A stretch of DNA of 64,000 nucleotides. Source: Hyphomicrobiaceae bacterium. Lineage in GTDB: Bacteria; Pseudomonadota; Alphaproteobacteria; Rhizobiales; Hyphomicrobiaceae. Where the stretch lies: contig JAEUMD010000013.1 in the NCBI GenBank assembly GCA_016793635.1, forward strand, positions 239,506 to 303,505, read 5' to 3'. Shown here piece after piece: positions 8,533-19,830 of this stretch. Made by a program: the position numbers and the translations under genes. Within the stretch, counting starts at the first letter, position 1; each line of letters starts with the position of its first letter. The notes beneath the pieces are model-generated. The model made no database searches, was not told the origin of the DNA, and saw nothing but the letters and a program-made list of their open reading frames with translations.

Positions 8533-10272
8533 TCAGCGGTGCTCCTCGACGGTCGCGTCGATCAGGGCGCGGTTAAACGCGTTGAGCGCCTGGATGCGTT
8601 CCGCATAGCCGATCACGACCGTCGTGTCGGCGTCGGATACGACGGCGATGCGGGACTCGCCCGTGGTGTCGAAAGTCCGCAGCGCGCGTTCGAGCGTGTC
8701 GGATGGCAATAGCCAAGGGCTGCCGGACGCCGGATCGAGCCGCGTGGCACCAGCTTCGTCGCCGGCCGCGGCGGTCATGAACGAGGACACCATGAGGCGC
8801 CGCATGATGCTTTTGTGCGGACCCTCCTGCAGGAATAATCCGCGCTTTCCGAGCTGCCAGTGGAAGAAGCTCTGCCCCAGCACGGCCTGGCTCAACGCCA
8901 CGGAAATGGAGACCGTGAGGAGTAGGGCGATGGTCATCGAGTAGCCGCCTGTCAGCTCGAAGCAGATGAGCGTCGTGGAAAGCGGTGCTCCGAGCACGGA
9001 GGCGGCCACCGCCCCCATGCCGAGGATTGCATAAAGGCCATGGCTTGCGCCGACGTCGGGAAACGTCGAAGTGGCGATGATGCCGAAGGCGGCGCCGGTC
9101 GTCGCGCCGAGATAGAGCGAGGGCGAGAAGACCCCTCCGGCGAAGCGGACCGACATCGAGATCGCGGTCGCGGCCGTCTTGGCGACGATCAGCATCAGCA
9201 GCATCGACAGCGGCAGGTTGCGGTAGAGTGCCTGATCCGTGGTCTCGTAACCGACGCCCAGTACCTCCGGGAAAACGAGCGCAATCGCGCCGACCGCGAG
9301 GCCGCCGAGGCCGGTGCGCAGCCACAGCGGCATATCGAACCGCCACACGACGCGTTCGCTCAGCATGATGGCGACCTGGAACAGAACGGCGACGGTGGCG
9401 CACGTCACGCCGAGCAGCACGAAAGCCGGGAATTCCCAGTAAGTGGTGATCTGGTACTCGGGCACCGCGAACGCAGCAAAGTTGCCGAAATGCAAGCGGC
9501 TGACGATGCCGCCTGCGACGCTGGCAATCACGATCGGCACGAGGGCTCGAAGTGCGTAGTGGCCCAGGATCACCTCGTGAGCGAAGAGCACGCCGGCGAT
9601 GGGTGCGTTGAACGAGGAGGAGACGGCGGCCGCGACGCCCGCCGCGAAGAGCGCCCGCCGACTGGCCGGTGTCAGGCGGAAACGGTCTTCGATCGAAGAT
9701 GCCAGCATCGCGCCGAGGTGCACCACGGGCCCTTCGCGTCCGAGGCTGGCACCTGATCCGAGCGACATCGCGGCGAGGAACGCACTCCAAAGTCCGGTGC
9801 GGACGTCTATCCGACAATCCCGTAGAGCCCGCGACTCGATCACATCCGCGACGGCGTGTGCGCGCCGTCCGCCGACAAAACGCTCGAGTAGGAAGCCGAC
9901 GATCAGTCCGCCAATCATGGGCGCAAGCAACACGTTCCACCAGGGTACCTGCGCAGCGGCCGAGACCACCCGCTCGCTCGCGGTCCATAGCCAGGGAAGC
10001 TGGAACATCCCGATGGCGAGGCGGAAGCCTAAGGCCGCATAGCCGACCGCGACGCCCACGAACGCCGCCAGCACCCAGATTAGTGGCTGCCGCTCTGCCA
10101 GAAACTCCCGGAAATTGTGGCCGAGGCGCTCGCTGACGACGCCAAAGGTCGAGGCGAGGTTGCGTGCGATCGCGCGCCGCGCGCCGAGGATGGCGACCCC
10201 CAAGCGCGAGGGCCTGGTCATGGCGCGTGTGTTCGCCGGGCTTCCGTTCGCCTCGCCGGGGCTTGCGCTCAT
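8533..10272 (-). CDS. ClC-family chloride channel with C-terminal CBS-like remnant
   Basis: About 579 residues with many membrane helices. The ClC gating loop GREGP (LGREGPVVHLG) and the GGVFSPSLYLGA loop are present. The gating Glu is kept, but where ClC-ec1 has the proton glutamate (IIEEM) this protein reads AHEVI. The aligned residue is Val, as in true channels. The selectivity loop GSGIP is also replaced (VADVIESR). The C-terminal ~80 residues look like part of a CBS domain (RIAVVSDADTTVVIGY). The start is uncertain: ATG 10272 was chosen; TTG 10299 and ATG 10221 are possible, and none has a strong RBS. Confidence 0.88.
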   Translation of the reverse strand: MSASPGEANGSPANTRAMTRPSRLGVAILGARRAIARNLASTFGVVSERLGHNFREFLAERQPLIWVLAAFVGVAVGYAALGFRLAIGMFQLPWLWTASERVVSAAAQVPWWNVLLAPMIGGLIVGFLLERFVGGRRAHAVADVIESRALRDCRIDVRTGLWSAFLAAMSLGSGASLGREGPVVHLGAMLASSIEDRFRLTPASRRALFAAGVAAAVSSSFNAPIAGVLFAHEVILGHYALRALVPIVIASVAGGIVSRLHFGNFAAFAVPEYQITTYWEFPAFVLLGVTCATVAVLFQVAIMLSERVVWRFDMPLWLRTGLGGLAVGAIALVFPEVLGVGYETTDQALYRNLPLSMLLMLIVAKTAATAISMSVRFAGGVFSPSLYLGATTGAAFGIIATSTFPDVGASHGLYAILGMGAVAASVLGAPLSTTLICFELTGGYSMTIALLLTVSISVALSQAVLGQSFFHWQLGKRGLFLQEGPHKSIMRRLMVSSFMTAAAGDEAGATRLDPASGSPWLLPSDTLERALRTFDTTGESRIAVVSDADTTVVIGYAERIQALNAFNRALIDATVEEHR

Positions 10273-11028
10273 GGCGCCCACCGTGACGGCGCCCGGCAAC
10301 CTGCTCTCGCGTGGGCATTCCCGATCGCGAATGTCGGGTTGCGTTTCCGGTCCCGTCGCCGAGCGGACCGCCGGAGTGCGCAGAGCTGCAAGTTCACACT
10401 TGAATTCCTCGGCAGGGTGTCAAAGTTTGGTCCGGGGCGGATGGCAAAACCTCATGCGGGCGTTCCGCTATATTGTGCGTCAGAAGCGTGAGGCCCGCGT
10501 TGCTCCGTGGCGGAGCGCGTTTCACGGCTGTAGACCCTTCGGTTGTTCGCGCCGCAGATCGCCGAGTGAAAGGTTCTGTTCGGATATTCACAAGCTCAAG
10601 TGCTATTCGTGCTGTTGGCCTGTTCCGGCATTGCAATGTGCGGTCGAACGTGGCGCCCGTGCACCAGCCCCCGTGTGAGAGCGCCAATCCGGCGGAGAAA
10701 GCGCAGAGTAGCCTTGAAATCCGCTGCCCGGCAAAGCCTGATCGGCGGCGGTGGGCAGTCAATGCGCCGCATCGGGGGGCTGGAGCATCGATGGACCGCA
10801 AGCGATCGCCGCAGGGGGCGAGCGTTCATATAGGGATGCTGTAGAAGCTAGATGCTGGAGCCCCCTCAGTTGATCGGTCGGAACCGACTGCGGTTTCGCC
10901 CGGACGAATGACGCTCCAGGCGGTCGTTGGGCGGCTGCATCGGAGTGAGGCGGCCACTGAGGGGCCGCATTGGATACTAGGCGGTCGCCGTGCGGCCGTG
11001 TCGGACGAATGTGCGGGAGAGGCGGCAC
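10273..11028. other. Divergent intergenic region, no gene recognised
   Basis: About 750 bases separate the ClC gene from the AsmA-like gene, which diverge. I find no ORF with coding character, RBS and homology. There is a small dyad TCGGT-N4-ACCGA around 10874. The middle (about 10540-10620) is less GC-rich than its surroundings. It may hold promoters for both genes. Confidence 0.4.
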
Positions 11029-14000
11029 TTGAACAGCGTGGTGATGTGGATCGGCGCAGTTCTGGCCGCGGTGCTCGCGGCACTGTTCGCCGTGCCGATG
11101 TTCATCGACTGGAACGGTTACCGCGGCGTCTTCGAGGAAGAGGCTTCCCGCATTCTCGGCCGCAACGTCCGTGTCGGCGGCAGCGTCAACCTGAGGCTTC
11201 TGCCGTCACCGTATCTTCGCTTCGAGAAGTTGCGCATCGCCGATGCCACGGGCGGTACGGGCGAGCCGCTGTTCCGCGCCGAAACCTTTACCGTTTGGCT
11301 ATCCGTGCCGCCGCTGCTGCGCGGCGATGTCGAGGTCCGCCACATGGCGCTCGAGCGACCGGTCGTCAATCTGGCGCTCGATGGAGATGGCGTCGGTAAC
11401 TGGACGAGCCTTTCGGTGCGCACCGCGCGTCTGCCGTTCGTGCCCCACAACGTGGCGCTGCACTCCGTCGACATCTCGGGCGGCAGCGCCGTCCTGCGCG
11501 GAGCCTCGGCAGGGGAGATCGCCCGCCTCGACGCGGTCGATGGTGAACTCGCGGCGGAGGCGCTCGACGGTCCGTTTCGTTTTACCGGAACGGCAACGTG
11601 GGACGATGCACCGCGTGAGCTGCGCATCGCTGCCGGAAAGGTTTCCGCCGATGGCGAGCTGAGGTTCAAGGCGAGCGCGCGCACCAAGGGTGCCGACGGC
11701 GTTACGGCACAGCTCGACGGCAGCATTCTCGATGTCGCTGGCAAGGCACGTATGCAAGGTGCCCTTGCTATGAAGGTGCCGCTGCCGGAATTGCCAGCGG
11801 CAGCGTCGGTCGTCGCGGGCGTTGAAGTGCCGGTCGCGTCGCCGGCCGCGGCTTCGCCCCAAGTTGCACCCGGGCCGCAGCGTACAACTGAGACACAGGG
11901 CAATCAGGCACCGCACGACGGGCCGGCGGGTTCGCCAGCGGCGGGTGGCAACCCTGCTCCGGCTTCCTCCGTGGAAAAGGCGGCCGAACCCGCAGCGGCA
12001 AAGCCGCGGAAGGCAGAGGGACCTGTTACGCTCGACGTGAAGGGGCGTGTGGCCATCGACGCCTTGCGGCTCGAGGCAAGCGAACTCGTCGCCAGCATCG
12101 AAAACGTCGGGCAACCGCAGCTCGTCACCGGAGGCGCAGTATTGCGTTGGGGGGAGCCGGCGCGGCTCGATTTCAACATCGCCTCCCACTGGCTCGATCT
12201 TGACAGGCTGGCGCCGTCGAGCGGTCGAGCCTCGCCCGTCGCCACACTGGCGACGATGGCGCGAGGGCTGGCAGGCGTGCTGCCTGCCGCCGCTGGCGTG
12301 CAGGGTTCTGTCAGTGTCGAGCAGTTATCTCTCGGCGGTGAAGCGGTCGGTGGTCTCGATGTCGCGATCGCGCGCGAGAAGGATGGTCCCGTCGTCATCG
12401 AGCGGTTTCTCGCGGCGTTGCCGGCAGGTGCCCGCATTGGTCTCGACGGGCGGCTGGTGGCGGGTGCCGGCGACCTGGACCTCGACGGCCGCGTGACGGT
12501 CGCTGGTCCGAGCCTCGAGCGGCTGGCGAAGTGGGCTGCGGCGGGCTCGCCCACGGGTGCGATGGCGCCGGAGGGAACGTTCGCGCTCGACGCCGGGCTC
12601 GCCATCTCGCGTGACAGCGTCCGCTTCACGGACGTGCGCGGCAAGCTTTCCGGCCATGCCATGACGGGCTCGGTGACGTTGCCTCTGACGAGCGCGGTGC
12701 CACTCGCCGTCGCCGTTGAGGCAGATACTATCGAGAGTTCCTGGCTGTGGAACGGCGGCCTCAGCCGCAGCGGCGCGATGGGTTTTCTCGAACGCCTGTC
12801 GTCGTGGCGCGAGACAGAGACGTCTGCCGGAGCGGCGCCGGGCAATCGCGACATCAGCGTGCGTCTACGTGCCGGCGAGTTGCACGGCCCGGATCGCACG
12901 CTCGAGGACGTCGAGGTCAATCTCGCTGTGCGAACCGGTGTGATGTCGCTCGAGCGGCTCGCATTCCGCGACGGCGACACGGTGACGGTCGATGTCTCGG
13001 GTCGTCTCGCCACCTCGGCGGACGCGGCCGACGGCGGCGGCCCCGGCTACCTTTCGGGGCATGTATCCGCCGCGAGCGCGTCGGCGTTCAATGATCTCGT
13101 CGATATGCTCGAGTTGGAGCAGGGCGATCGCACCCGCCGCATCGCCGCACTCGCGCCTGTGCGCTTTGCCGGCACCGCTAAGCTCGGTCAGCGCGCGGCC
13201 GGATCGCTCGACGCGCGCATCGACGGTGTTCTTGGCGGTGGTCGGGTGACGCTCGGAGTCGGCCTAGATCGCGTGCCGCGTTTTGCGCGGAGCAAACGAG
13301 GTGGAGCGGTCGACACGAGCGATCCCAGCTGGCATGAGGCACCGGCAGAGATCACCATCGCCGCGAGCGATGCGCCGGTCGACGACCTGCTCGCTCTGCT
13401 CACCGGGCGCTCGCTACCGGCGTCCGGCAGCGGATCACGCGCGGCGCCGTTGCGTGCCAACGCCGCGCTCAAGGCGGTCGGCGTACCGGCGAGCGGCATG
13501 ATCGTTGATTCCGCCATCACCGGCTCTGGATTGAGCCTCGCCTACAACGGCACAGCGCGCCTCGACGCCAGCGGTGCGCCCGATCTCACCGGCACCCTCG
13601 AAGTCGCTGCCGACCGGCTCGGTGACGTACTCGCCATCACAGGCTTGTCGGGTAGCGGTAACGGGCTCGACCAAGCACTCACCGGCACGCTCGGCCTCGC
13701 TTCGGAGAGGGACGGTACGCTCAAGCTGACGCCGAGCGGCCTCACCATCGCCGGCGCTCGTATCGACGGCATGCTGCGTGTGGCCCGCGCCGAGCAGGGG
13801 CGCACGCGGCTCGCGGGCGAGATTGCTGTCGATCGCGCGACGATACCCGGCATGCTCGCCAGTCTTTCCGGCGGGGTTCCCGTTCCGCTGCCCGCATCGG
13901 CGGCGGCAGGCGATCGCGCTGGCATGGACAAGGTGGCGCGGGTCGTCTGGTCGGAACGCCCGTTTGCCGCCGATGCGTTTCAGAGGCTCGAAGGCGGCGT

Positions 14001-15243
14001 CAATGTGAAGTTTGCGCGGTTGGCGCTCGCCTCCGGCCTGACCCTTACAGAAGCACGGATGTCCATGGGCTTCGCGCCAGGCCGCATCGTTGCCAAGCTC
14101 GAGGAGGCGCACGGGCTCGGCGGCGCGGTCGTCGGAGAATTGACGCTCGACAAGGCGGCGGCCGGCGTGCGCGCGTCGGGCAAGATCGCCGCCAATGGCG
14201 TCGCGCTCGCGCAGATCGCCCAGAACGTTGGCGCGGGGGCGGCCGAGGGAGTGGCGACGGCATCGCTGTCGTTCTCGGGGCAGGCGCTCAGCGCCAGCGC
14301 ACTCGTCAGGAGCCTCGAAGGTTCGGGAACCGTGACGCTCGGGCCGGCGGAGATTGCAGGGTTCAGTCCAGACGCGGTGCGATCGACTGCCGAGACGGCC
14401 TTCACACGCGGGTTCACAATCAACGAGGCCTCGCTGCTCGCGGTGCTGAGCGAGCGGCTGCGCAAGGGCAAGCTCGGCATCGGGCCACGCCAGATCGCGA
14501 TTGCCCTGGATGATGGTGCGCTGAAGCTCGAGCGTTTCGCGGTAACGGCGCCCGGCGGTCGCGTCGAAACATTGGTGACTGTCGATCTCGCCACGCTCGA
14601 CGCCGAGACGGAATGGCGCATCACCGCCGCGGGCGATGCACCGGGCCGGCCGGACTGGCCGCAGCTCGGCGTGTTCTACACCGGTCCGCTCGCGGCAGTA
14701 GCGACCATCGAGCCCCGCCTGGCGCTCGGCAACTTCGAGCGCGAGCTGACCGTAAGGCGGATGGAGCGCGAGGTGGAAGAGCTCGAGCGCTTGCGCCGTC
14801 TCGACGAGGAGCGAGCGAAGGCGGAGCGGGAGCGCCAGCAGGCTCTGGAAGCGGAGCGCCAACGCCTGATCGAGGCGGAGCGTCGCCGGAAGCAGGACTT
14901 GTTGTTGCGCCAGCAGGCGCCGTTGCCTGGCGCAACGGGTGCTTCGCCACCAGCTTCACAGGCTCCGGCCCCGGCCGAACCACAAGCCTCCCACGGCGCT
15001 GTTGGAGCCCCAGGATCGCCGGTTGCACCCGCGGCGCAACCGGCCGATCAAACCAAAGCGGCCGACGCCGGCCAGCCCGATGCACAGGGGCAGGCATCCG
15101 GCGCCGCGACTCCCCCCGAGGCTCCAGGCAACCGTGATCTCGTCGCGCCGCCTCCCGCCGCGGTGCCGCGTCCGCGCGCACCACGCCCGGCTCGACAGCC
15201 GGATGCCGCCGAGATCTTCAGCAAGACCTGGGGGGCGAACTGA
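11029..15243 (+). CDS. AsmA-family protein
   Basis: About 1404 residues. One N-terminal membrane segment (WIGAVLAAVLAALFAVPMF) is followed by IDWNGYR, the typical AsmA opening, and a long beta-rich periplasmic body that ends with the AsmA C-terminal domain. AsmA-like proteins are thought to form lipid-transfer bridges between inner and outer membranes. Two Ala/Pro-rich linkers interrupt the body: about residues 265-330, and a C-terminal tail after a charged coiled coil rich in Arg/Glu (about 1240-1300). I place the start at TTG 11029, preceded by GGGAGAGG; in-frame GTG codons and ATG 11044 follow within 15 bases. It is convergent with maeB, with only ~80 bases between the stop codons. Confidence 0.85.
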   Translation: MNSVVMWIGAVLAAVLAALFAVPMFIDWNGYRGVFEEEASRILGRNVRVGGSVNLRLLPSPYLRFEKLRIADATGGTGEPLFRAETFTVWLSVPPLLRGDVEVRHMALERPVVNLALDGDGVGNWTSLSVRTARLPFVPHNVALHSVDISGGSAVLRGASAGEIARLDAVDGELAAEALDGPFRFTGTATWDDAPRELRIAAGKVSADGELRFKASARTKGADGVTAQLDGSILDVAGKARMQGALAMKVPLPELPAAASVVAGVEVPVASPAAASPQVAPGPQRTTETQGNQAPHDGPAGSPAAGGNPAPASSVEKAAEPAAAKPRKAEGPVTLDVKGRVAIDALRLEASELVASIENVGQPQLVTGGAVLRWGEPARLDFNIASHWLDLDRLAPSSGRASPVATLATMARGLAGVLPAAAGVQGSVSVEQLSLGGEAVGGLDVAIAREKDGPVVIERFLAALPAGARIGLDGRLVAGAGDLDLDGRVTVAGPSLERLAKWAAAGSPTGAMAPEGTFALDAGLAISRDSVRFTDVRGKLSGHAMTGSVTLPLTSAVPLAVAVEADTIESSWLWNGGLSRSGAMGFLERLSSWRETETSAGAAPGNRDISVRLRAGELHGPDRTLEDVEVNLAVRTGVMSLERLAFRDGDTVTVDVSGRLATSADAADGGGPGYLSGHVSAASASAFNDLVDMLELEQGDRTRRIAALAPVRFAGTAKLGQRAAGSLDARIDGVLGGGRVTLGVGLDRVPRFARSKRGGAVDTSDPSWHEAPAEITIAASDAPVDDLLALLTGRSLPASGSGSRAAPLRANAALKAVGVPASGMIVDSAITGSGLSLAYNGTARLDASGAPDLTGTLEVAADRLGDVLAITGLSGSGNGLDQALTGTLGLASERDGTLKLTPSGLTIAGARIDGMLRVARAEQGRTRLAGEIAVDRATIPGMLASLSGGVPVPLPASAAAGDRAGMDKVARVVWSERPFAADAFQRLEGGVNVKFARLALASGLTLTEARMSMGFAPGRIVAKLEEAHGLGGAVVGELTLDKAAAGVRASGKIAANGVALAQIAQNVGAGAAEGVATASLSFSGQALSASALVRSLEGSGTVTLGPAEIAGFSPDAVRSTAETAFTRGFTINEASLLAVLSERLRKGKLGIGPRQIAIALDDGALKLERFAVTAPGGRVETLVTVDLATLDAETEWRITAAGDAPGRPDWPQLGVFYTGPLAAVATIEPRLALGNFERELTVRRMEREVEELERLRRLDEERAKAERERQQALEAERQRLIEAERRRKQDLLLRQQAPLPGATGASPPASQAPAPAEPQASHGAVGAPGSPVAPAAQPADQTKAADAGQPDAQGQASGAATPPEAPGNRDLVAPPPAAVPRPRAPRPARQPDAAEIFSKTWGAN

Positions 15244-15322
15244 GCCGAGCACGGCGCGGCAGGGCGACGGGTCTTAGCCGTTGAGGCCGCACCGCGCTCT
15301 GGTCGAAAGCCTGGATCACGTC

Positions 15323-17599
<2,277 letters not shown>

Positions 17600-17907
17600 C
17601 TTGGTCGCCTCGGGTTGGGTGCCGCACGCAAGGGGCACGCGATCATGTGCGTCGTTGGATGTGTTTCAGTTGAATCCGGCTCCGGCTCTGATGCCCGATG
17701 CACGACGAGAGTGCCTCGATCTGCGCAGCGGAAGGTCCGAAGCCGAGCCGGCATGTTTCATCGAGAATGGAAGGCTCTGGTTCTGGCTCGGCCCCGTTCC
17801 ACGTTTGCACCTATTCGGATAGCGGTGGCGGTCGTGCCGTGCTGGCCGATGATCGCGCGAACCGTGTTAACCGTCGTCGCCATGTCCCGCTCCTCCTGGC
17901 GCCGTCC
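17600..17907. other. lpdA-maeB intergenic region
   Basis: About 310 bases between two minus-strand genes, enough for a separate maeB promoter. I see no terminator hairpin and no gene. Confidence 0.4.
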
Positions 17908-19656
17908 CTATTTCTTCTTCTGCGGCGGCAGATCGGTGCAGCTTCCATGCGCGACCTCGGCCGCCATGCCGATCGATTCGCCGAGCGTCGGATGCGGGTG
18001 GATGGTCTTGCCGATGTCGATGGCATCCGCCCCCATCTCGACGGCGAGGCAGACCTCACCGATCAGGTCGCCGGCGTGCGTGCCGACGATGCCGCCGCCG
18101 ATGCAACGGTGCGTGCTCTTGTCGAAGATCAGCTTGGTGAAGCCCTCGTCGCGGCCGTTGGCGATGGCGCGGCCGGATGCGGCCCACGGGAACACTGCTT
18201 TGTCGATCGCGATGCCCTTGGCCTTGGCTTCCGTTTCCGTCATGCCCGCCCACGCGATCTCGGGATCGGTGTAGGCGACGGACGGGATCTGGCGCGCGTC
18301 GAACACGCTCTTCTGCCCGGCTGCGACCTCGGCGGCCACATGCCCCTCGTGCACCGCCTTGTGTGCCAGCATGGGCTGGCCGACGATGTCGCCGATGGCG
18401 AAGATGTGGGGGACATTCGTGCGCTGCTGCTTGTCGACATTGATGAAGCCGCGATCAGTGACGGCGACTCCCGCTTTGTCCGCGTCGATGACCTTGCCGT
18501 TGGGCGAGCGGCCGACCGCGACGAGCACCATGTCGTAGACCTGCGGCTTGTCCGGTGCCTTCTCGCCTTCGAAGGTGACGTGAATGCCGTCGGCTTTCGC
18601 CGCGACCGCGACCGTCTTGGTCTTCAGCATGACATGATCGAAGCGCGGCTGGTTGACCTTCTCCCAGACCTTCACGAGATCGCGGTCGGCGCCTGGCATC
18701 AACCCGTCCAGCATCTCGACCACGTCGATGCGCGCACCGAGCGTCGAGTACACCGTCGCCATCTCCAGGCCGATGATGCCGCCACCGATGACGAGCATGC
18801 GCTTCGGTATCGAGCGCAGTTCGAGCGCGCCGGTCGAATCGACGATACGCGGGTCCACAGGTACGAACGGCAGGCTGACCGCCTCCGAGCCCGCAGCGAT
18901 GATCGCCTTCTCGAACCGCACGGTCTTCTTGCCCGAGCCGTCTGAAAGGGTCACCTCGACATGGTGCGGGTCGAGGAAGCGGCCGGTGCCGGTGACGACC
19001 TGTACTTTGCGTGCTTTCGCCATTCCGGCGAGGCCGGTGGTCAGCTTGCCGACAACCTTTTCCTTGTGCTTGCGTAGCGCGGCGATGTCGACCGAGGGCG
19101 CGCCGTAGCTGATGCCGTGCTTCGCCAGCGCCGCGACCTCGTCCATGATCGCTGCCGTGTGCAGCAGCGCTTTCGACGGAATGCAGCCGACGTTGAGGCA
19201 GACGCCGCCGAGTACGCTCCAGCGCTCGACGAGAACGGTAGTGAGGCCGAGATCGGCCGCGCGGAACGCGGCGGAGTAGCCACCGGGACCAGCGCCGAGC
19301 ACGAGCATCTGGCAGGTGATGTCGGCGCCGCCCGCATGCGTCGCGGCCTTGGGGGCCGGTGCACTCGGTGCGGCGGGCGCCGGAGCGGCGGCCGGAGCGC
19401 TTGCGGCCGACTGTGCACTCGTCGCCTCTAGCGTGAGGATCACGCTACCCTGGCTCACCTTATCGCCGATCTTGACCCGCACATCGACAACCTTGCCGGC
19501 GGCGGAAGAGGGAACCTCCATCGTCGCCTTGTCACTCTCGAGTGTGACGAGCGGCTGCTCCGCTGCGATCACGTCACCGGGCTTTACCAGCACCTCGATC
19601 ACCGGCACGTTCTTGAAGTCGCCGATGTCGGGAACCTTGATCTCGTTCGTTGCCAT
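17908..19656 (-). CDS. lpdA: Dihydrolipoyl dehydrogenase (PDH E3) with N-terminal lipoyl domain
   Basis: 582 residues. Residues 1-80 are a lipoyl domain with the lipoylated Lys in ESDKATMEVP. An Ala/Pro linker follows, then the flavoenzyme: FAD loop LGAGPGGYSAAF, redox disulfide GGVCLNVGCIPSK, NAD loop GGGIIGLE, and the C-terminal HPHPTLGE catalytic His-Glu. It reoxidises dihydrolipoyl-E2 with NAD+. E3 carrying its own lipoyl domain is the arrangement of betaproteobacterial PDH (e.g. Ralstonia PdhL). Downstream of aceE-aceF on the same strand, it completes the complex. ATG 19656 has GAGG about 10 bases upstream and starts right at the lipoyl domain. Confidence 0.95.
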   Translation of the reverse strand: MATNEIKVPDIGDFKNVPVIEVLVKPGDVIAAEQPLVTLESDKATMEVPSSAAGKVVDVRVKIGDKVSQGSVILTLEATSAQSAASAPAAAPAPAAPSAPAPKAATHAGGADITCQMLVLGAGPGGYSAAFRAADLGLTTVLVERWSVLGGVCLNVGCIPSKALLHTAAIMDEVAALAKHGISYGAPSVDIAALRKHKEKVVGKLTTGLAGMAKARKVQVVTGTGRFLDPHHVEVTLSDGSGKKTVRFEKAIIAAGSEAVSLPFVPVDPRIVDSTGALELRSIPKRMLVIGGGIIGLEMATVYSTLGARIDVVEMLDGLMPGADRDLVKVWEKVNQPRFDHVMLKTKTVAVAAKADGIHVTFEGEKAPDKPQVYDMVLVAVGRSPNGKVIDADKAGVAVTDRGFINVDKQQRTNVPHIFAIGDIVGQPMLAHKAVHEGHVAAEVAAGQKSVFDARQIPSVAYTDPEIAWAGMTETEAKAKGIAIDKAVFPWAASGRAIANGRDEGFTKLIFDKSTHRCIGGGIVGTHAGDLIGEVCLAVEMGADAIDIGKTIHPHPTLGESIGMAAEVAHGSCTDLPPQKKK

Positions 19657-19830
19657 GTCGGGCCTCGATTGCATCGCCGAATTGGGCGCCACCCGTTCGC
19701 TGGCTAGGCCGGCGTTCCCCGATGTGGAGAAGCTGGCCGGTTGCCGGACAGGGGGCCGCGGAACCTCAAAAAGCAGGGAGAGTTGGCCTCGCCCCGTTTC
19801 CCCTCCCGAACGGGAGAGGCTCGAATATCG

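Noticed and set aside
15256-15318. Possible further, very degenerate copy of the dispersed element
   Set aside because: It shares only short pieces (CGTTGAGG, GCGCTC, TCGAAAGC); too weak to call without a profile search.
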